DNA of 64,000 nucleotides from Roseinatronobacter alkalisoli (GTDB taxonomy: Bacteria > Pseudomonadota > Alphaproteobacteria > Rhodobacterales > Rhodobacteraceae): NCBI RefSeq assembly GCF_028745735.1, contig NZ_JAQZSM010000010.1:85741-149740 (forward strand), written 5' to 3'. Positions 63,879 to 64,000 of this stretch are shown in pieces; the first letter of the stretch is position 1, and each line of letters begins with the position of its first letter. The position numbers were made by a program, and so were the translations under genes. The notes below the pieces were generated by a model that saw only the letters and a program-made list of their open reading frames with translations, did not search any database and was not told where the DNA came from.

Positions 63879-64000
63879 ATGGGCTATATACTTGCGATAG
63901 ATCAGGGGACGACATCGAGCCGTGGGATTGTTTTTGACGGTCAGATGCGGATTTCTGCGATCGCGCAGGAGGAATTTCCGCAGCATTACCCGGCCTCTGG
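63879..64000 (+). CDS. glpK: Glycerol kinase GlpK, N-terminal part (runs off the window)
   Basis: The first 40 codons read [20 protein letters not shown] and continue with [14 protein letters not shown]. The motif [10 protein letters not shown] is the phosphate-1 loop of glycerol kinase, and EFPQHYP is typical of GlpK among FGGY kinases. GlpK makes glycerol-3-phosphate. The ATG has AAAAGGA nine bases upstream. The 160-base gap before it holds no gene that I can support. Confidence 0.88.
   Translation, partial: MGYILAIDQGTTSSRGIVFDGQMRISAIAQEEFPQHYPAS

Noticed and set aside
1..64000. CRISPR arrays, insertion sequences, prophage genes, rRNA operons
   Set aside because: I looked for spaced direct repeats, transposases, phage structural genes and rRNA motifs and saw none.

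Overview
The window reads as a chromosomal segment of an alphaproteobacterium, most likely of the Rhodobacterales. The reasons are the GC-rich coding with GTG/ATG starts and many 1-4 base stop/start overlaps, the order mnmE-mnmG-rsmG-parA-parB with alphaproteobacterial parS sites, the block secB-fxsA-timA-smr, and several families I know mainly from that order (the mobA-linked protein, the FxsA/TimA pair, the IolC-DUF2090 fusion). Genus and species cannot be settled by reading alone.

Layout. 1-4.2 kb: tail of mnmE, then mnmG, rsmG, parA and parB (tRNA U34 modification, 16S rRNA methylation, chromosome partition), with three parS sites in the first 6 kb. 4.2-7.0 kb (minus): hemW, ridA, rdgB, rph. 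7.2-8.9 kb: hrcA-grpE heat-shock pair. 8.9-14.7 kb: mutS, the two-domain malic enzyme maeB, exported msrA. 14.9-20.5 kb: VOC protein, UbiH-type monooxygenase, amidase, an orphan membrane protein and a DapC-like aminotransferase. 20.5-25.5 kb: ftsK, a small RTX-like calcium-binding protein with an apparent frameshift at its start, and lolA.

25.6-38.5 kb is the main accessory block, a myo-inositol utilisation cluster. It holds a LacI-type regulator with operator-like palindromes, an IolI-like isomerase, a sugar ABC transporter (binding protein, permease, ATPase), IolG, a second Gfo/Idh/MocA dehydrogenase, an IolC kinase fused to a DUF2090 aldolase domain, IolD, IolE, a 64-residue membrane protein and IolB. 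No IolA/MmsA is present, so the last step must be encoded elsewhere. 38.5-39.5 kb is a small AT-richer insertion with a decayed BrnT-like toxin gene and an HNH nuclease.

39.5-46.6 kb: ettA, secB, fxsA, timA, smr, tgt, psd, pssA, tRNA-Asp. 46.6-51.6 kb: kdgK, a small anchored hypothetical protein, a demethylase-type flavoprotein (one cluster cysteine missing) and its divergent TetR regulator. 51.6-58.1 kb: clpB, a GNAT acetyltransferase, mobA plus an uncharacterised partner, and a LysR regulator. 58.1-64 kb: rlmH, rsfS, leuC, leuD, a membrane protein, an exported EEP-family protein and the first codons of glpK.

The most noteworthy non-coding feature is a recurrent element: a GC-rich hairpin followed by a conserved tail near GAGTATTT-N-CAAGATGAA. 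I found five copies (about 8.9, 11.6, 16.7, 34.7 and 60.7 kb), two of them inside apparent operons. Also notable are start codons placed at the centre of parS sites, a possible CTG start for rsfS, and two gene starts that make sense only with a one-base frame change. I saw no CRISPR array, insertion sequence, prophage or rRNA.
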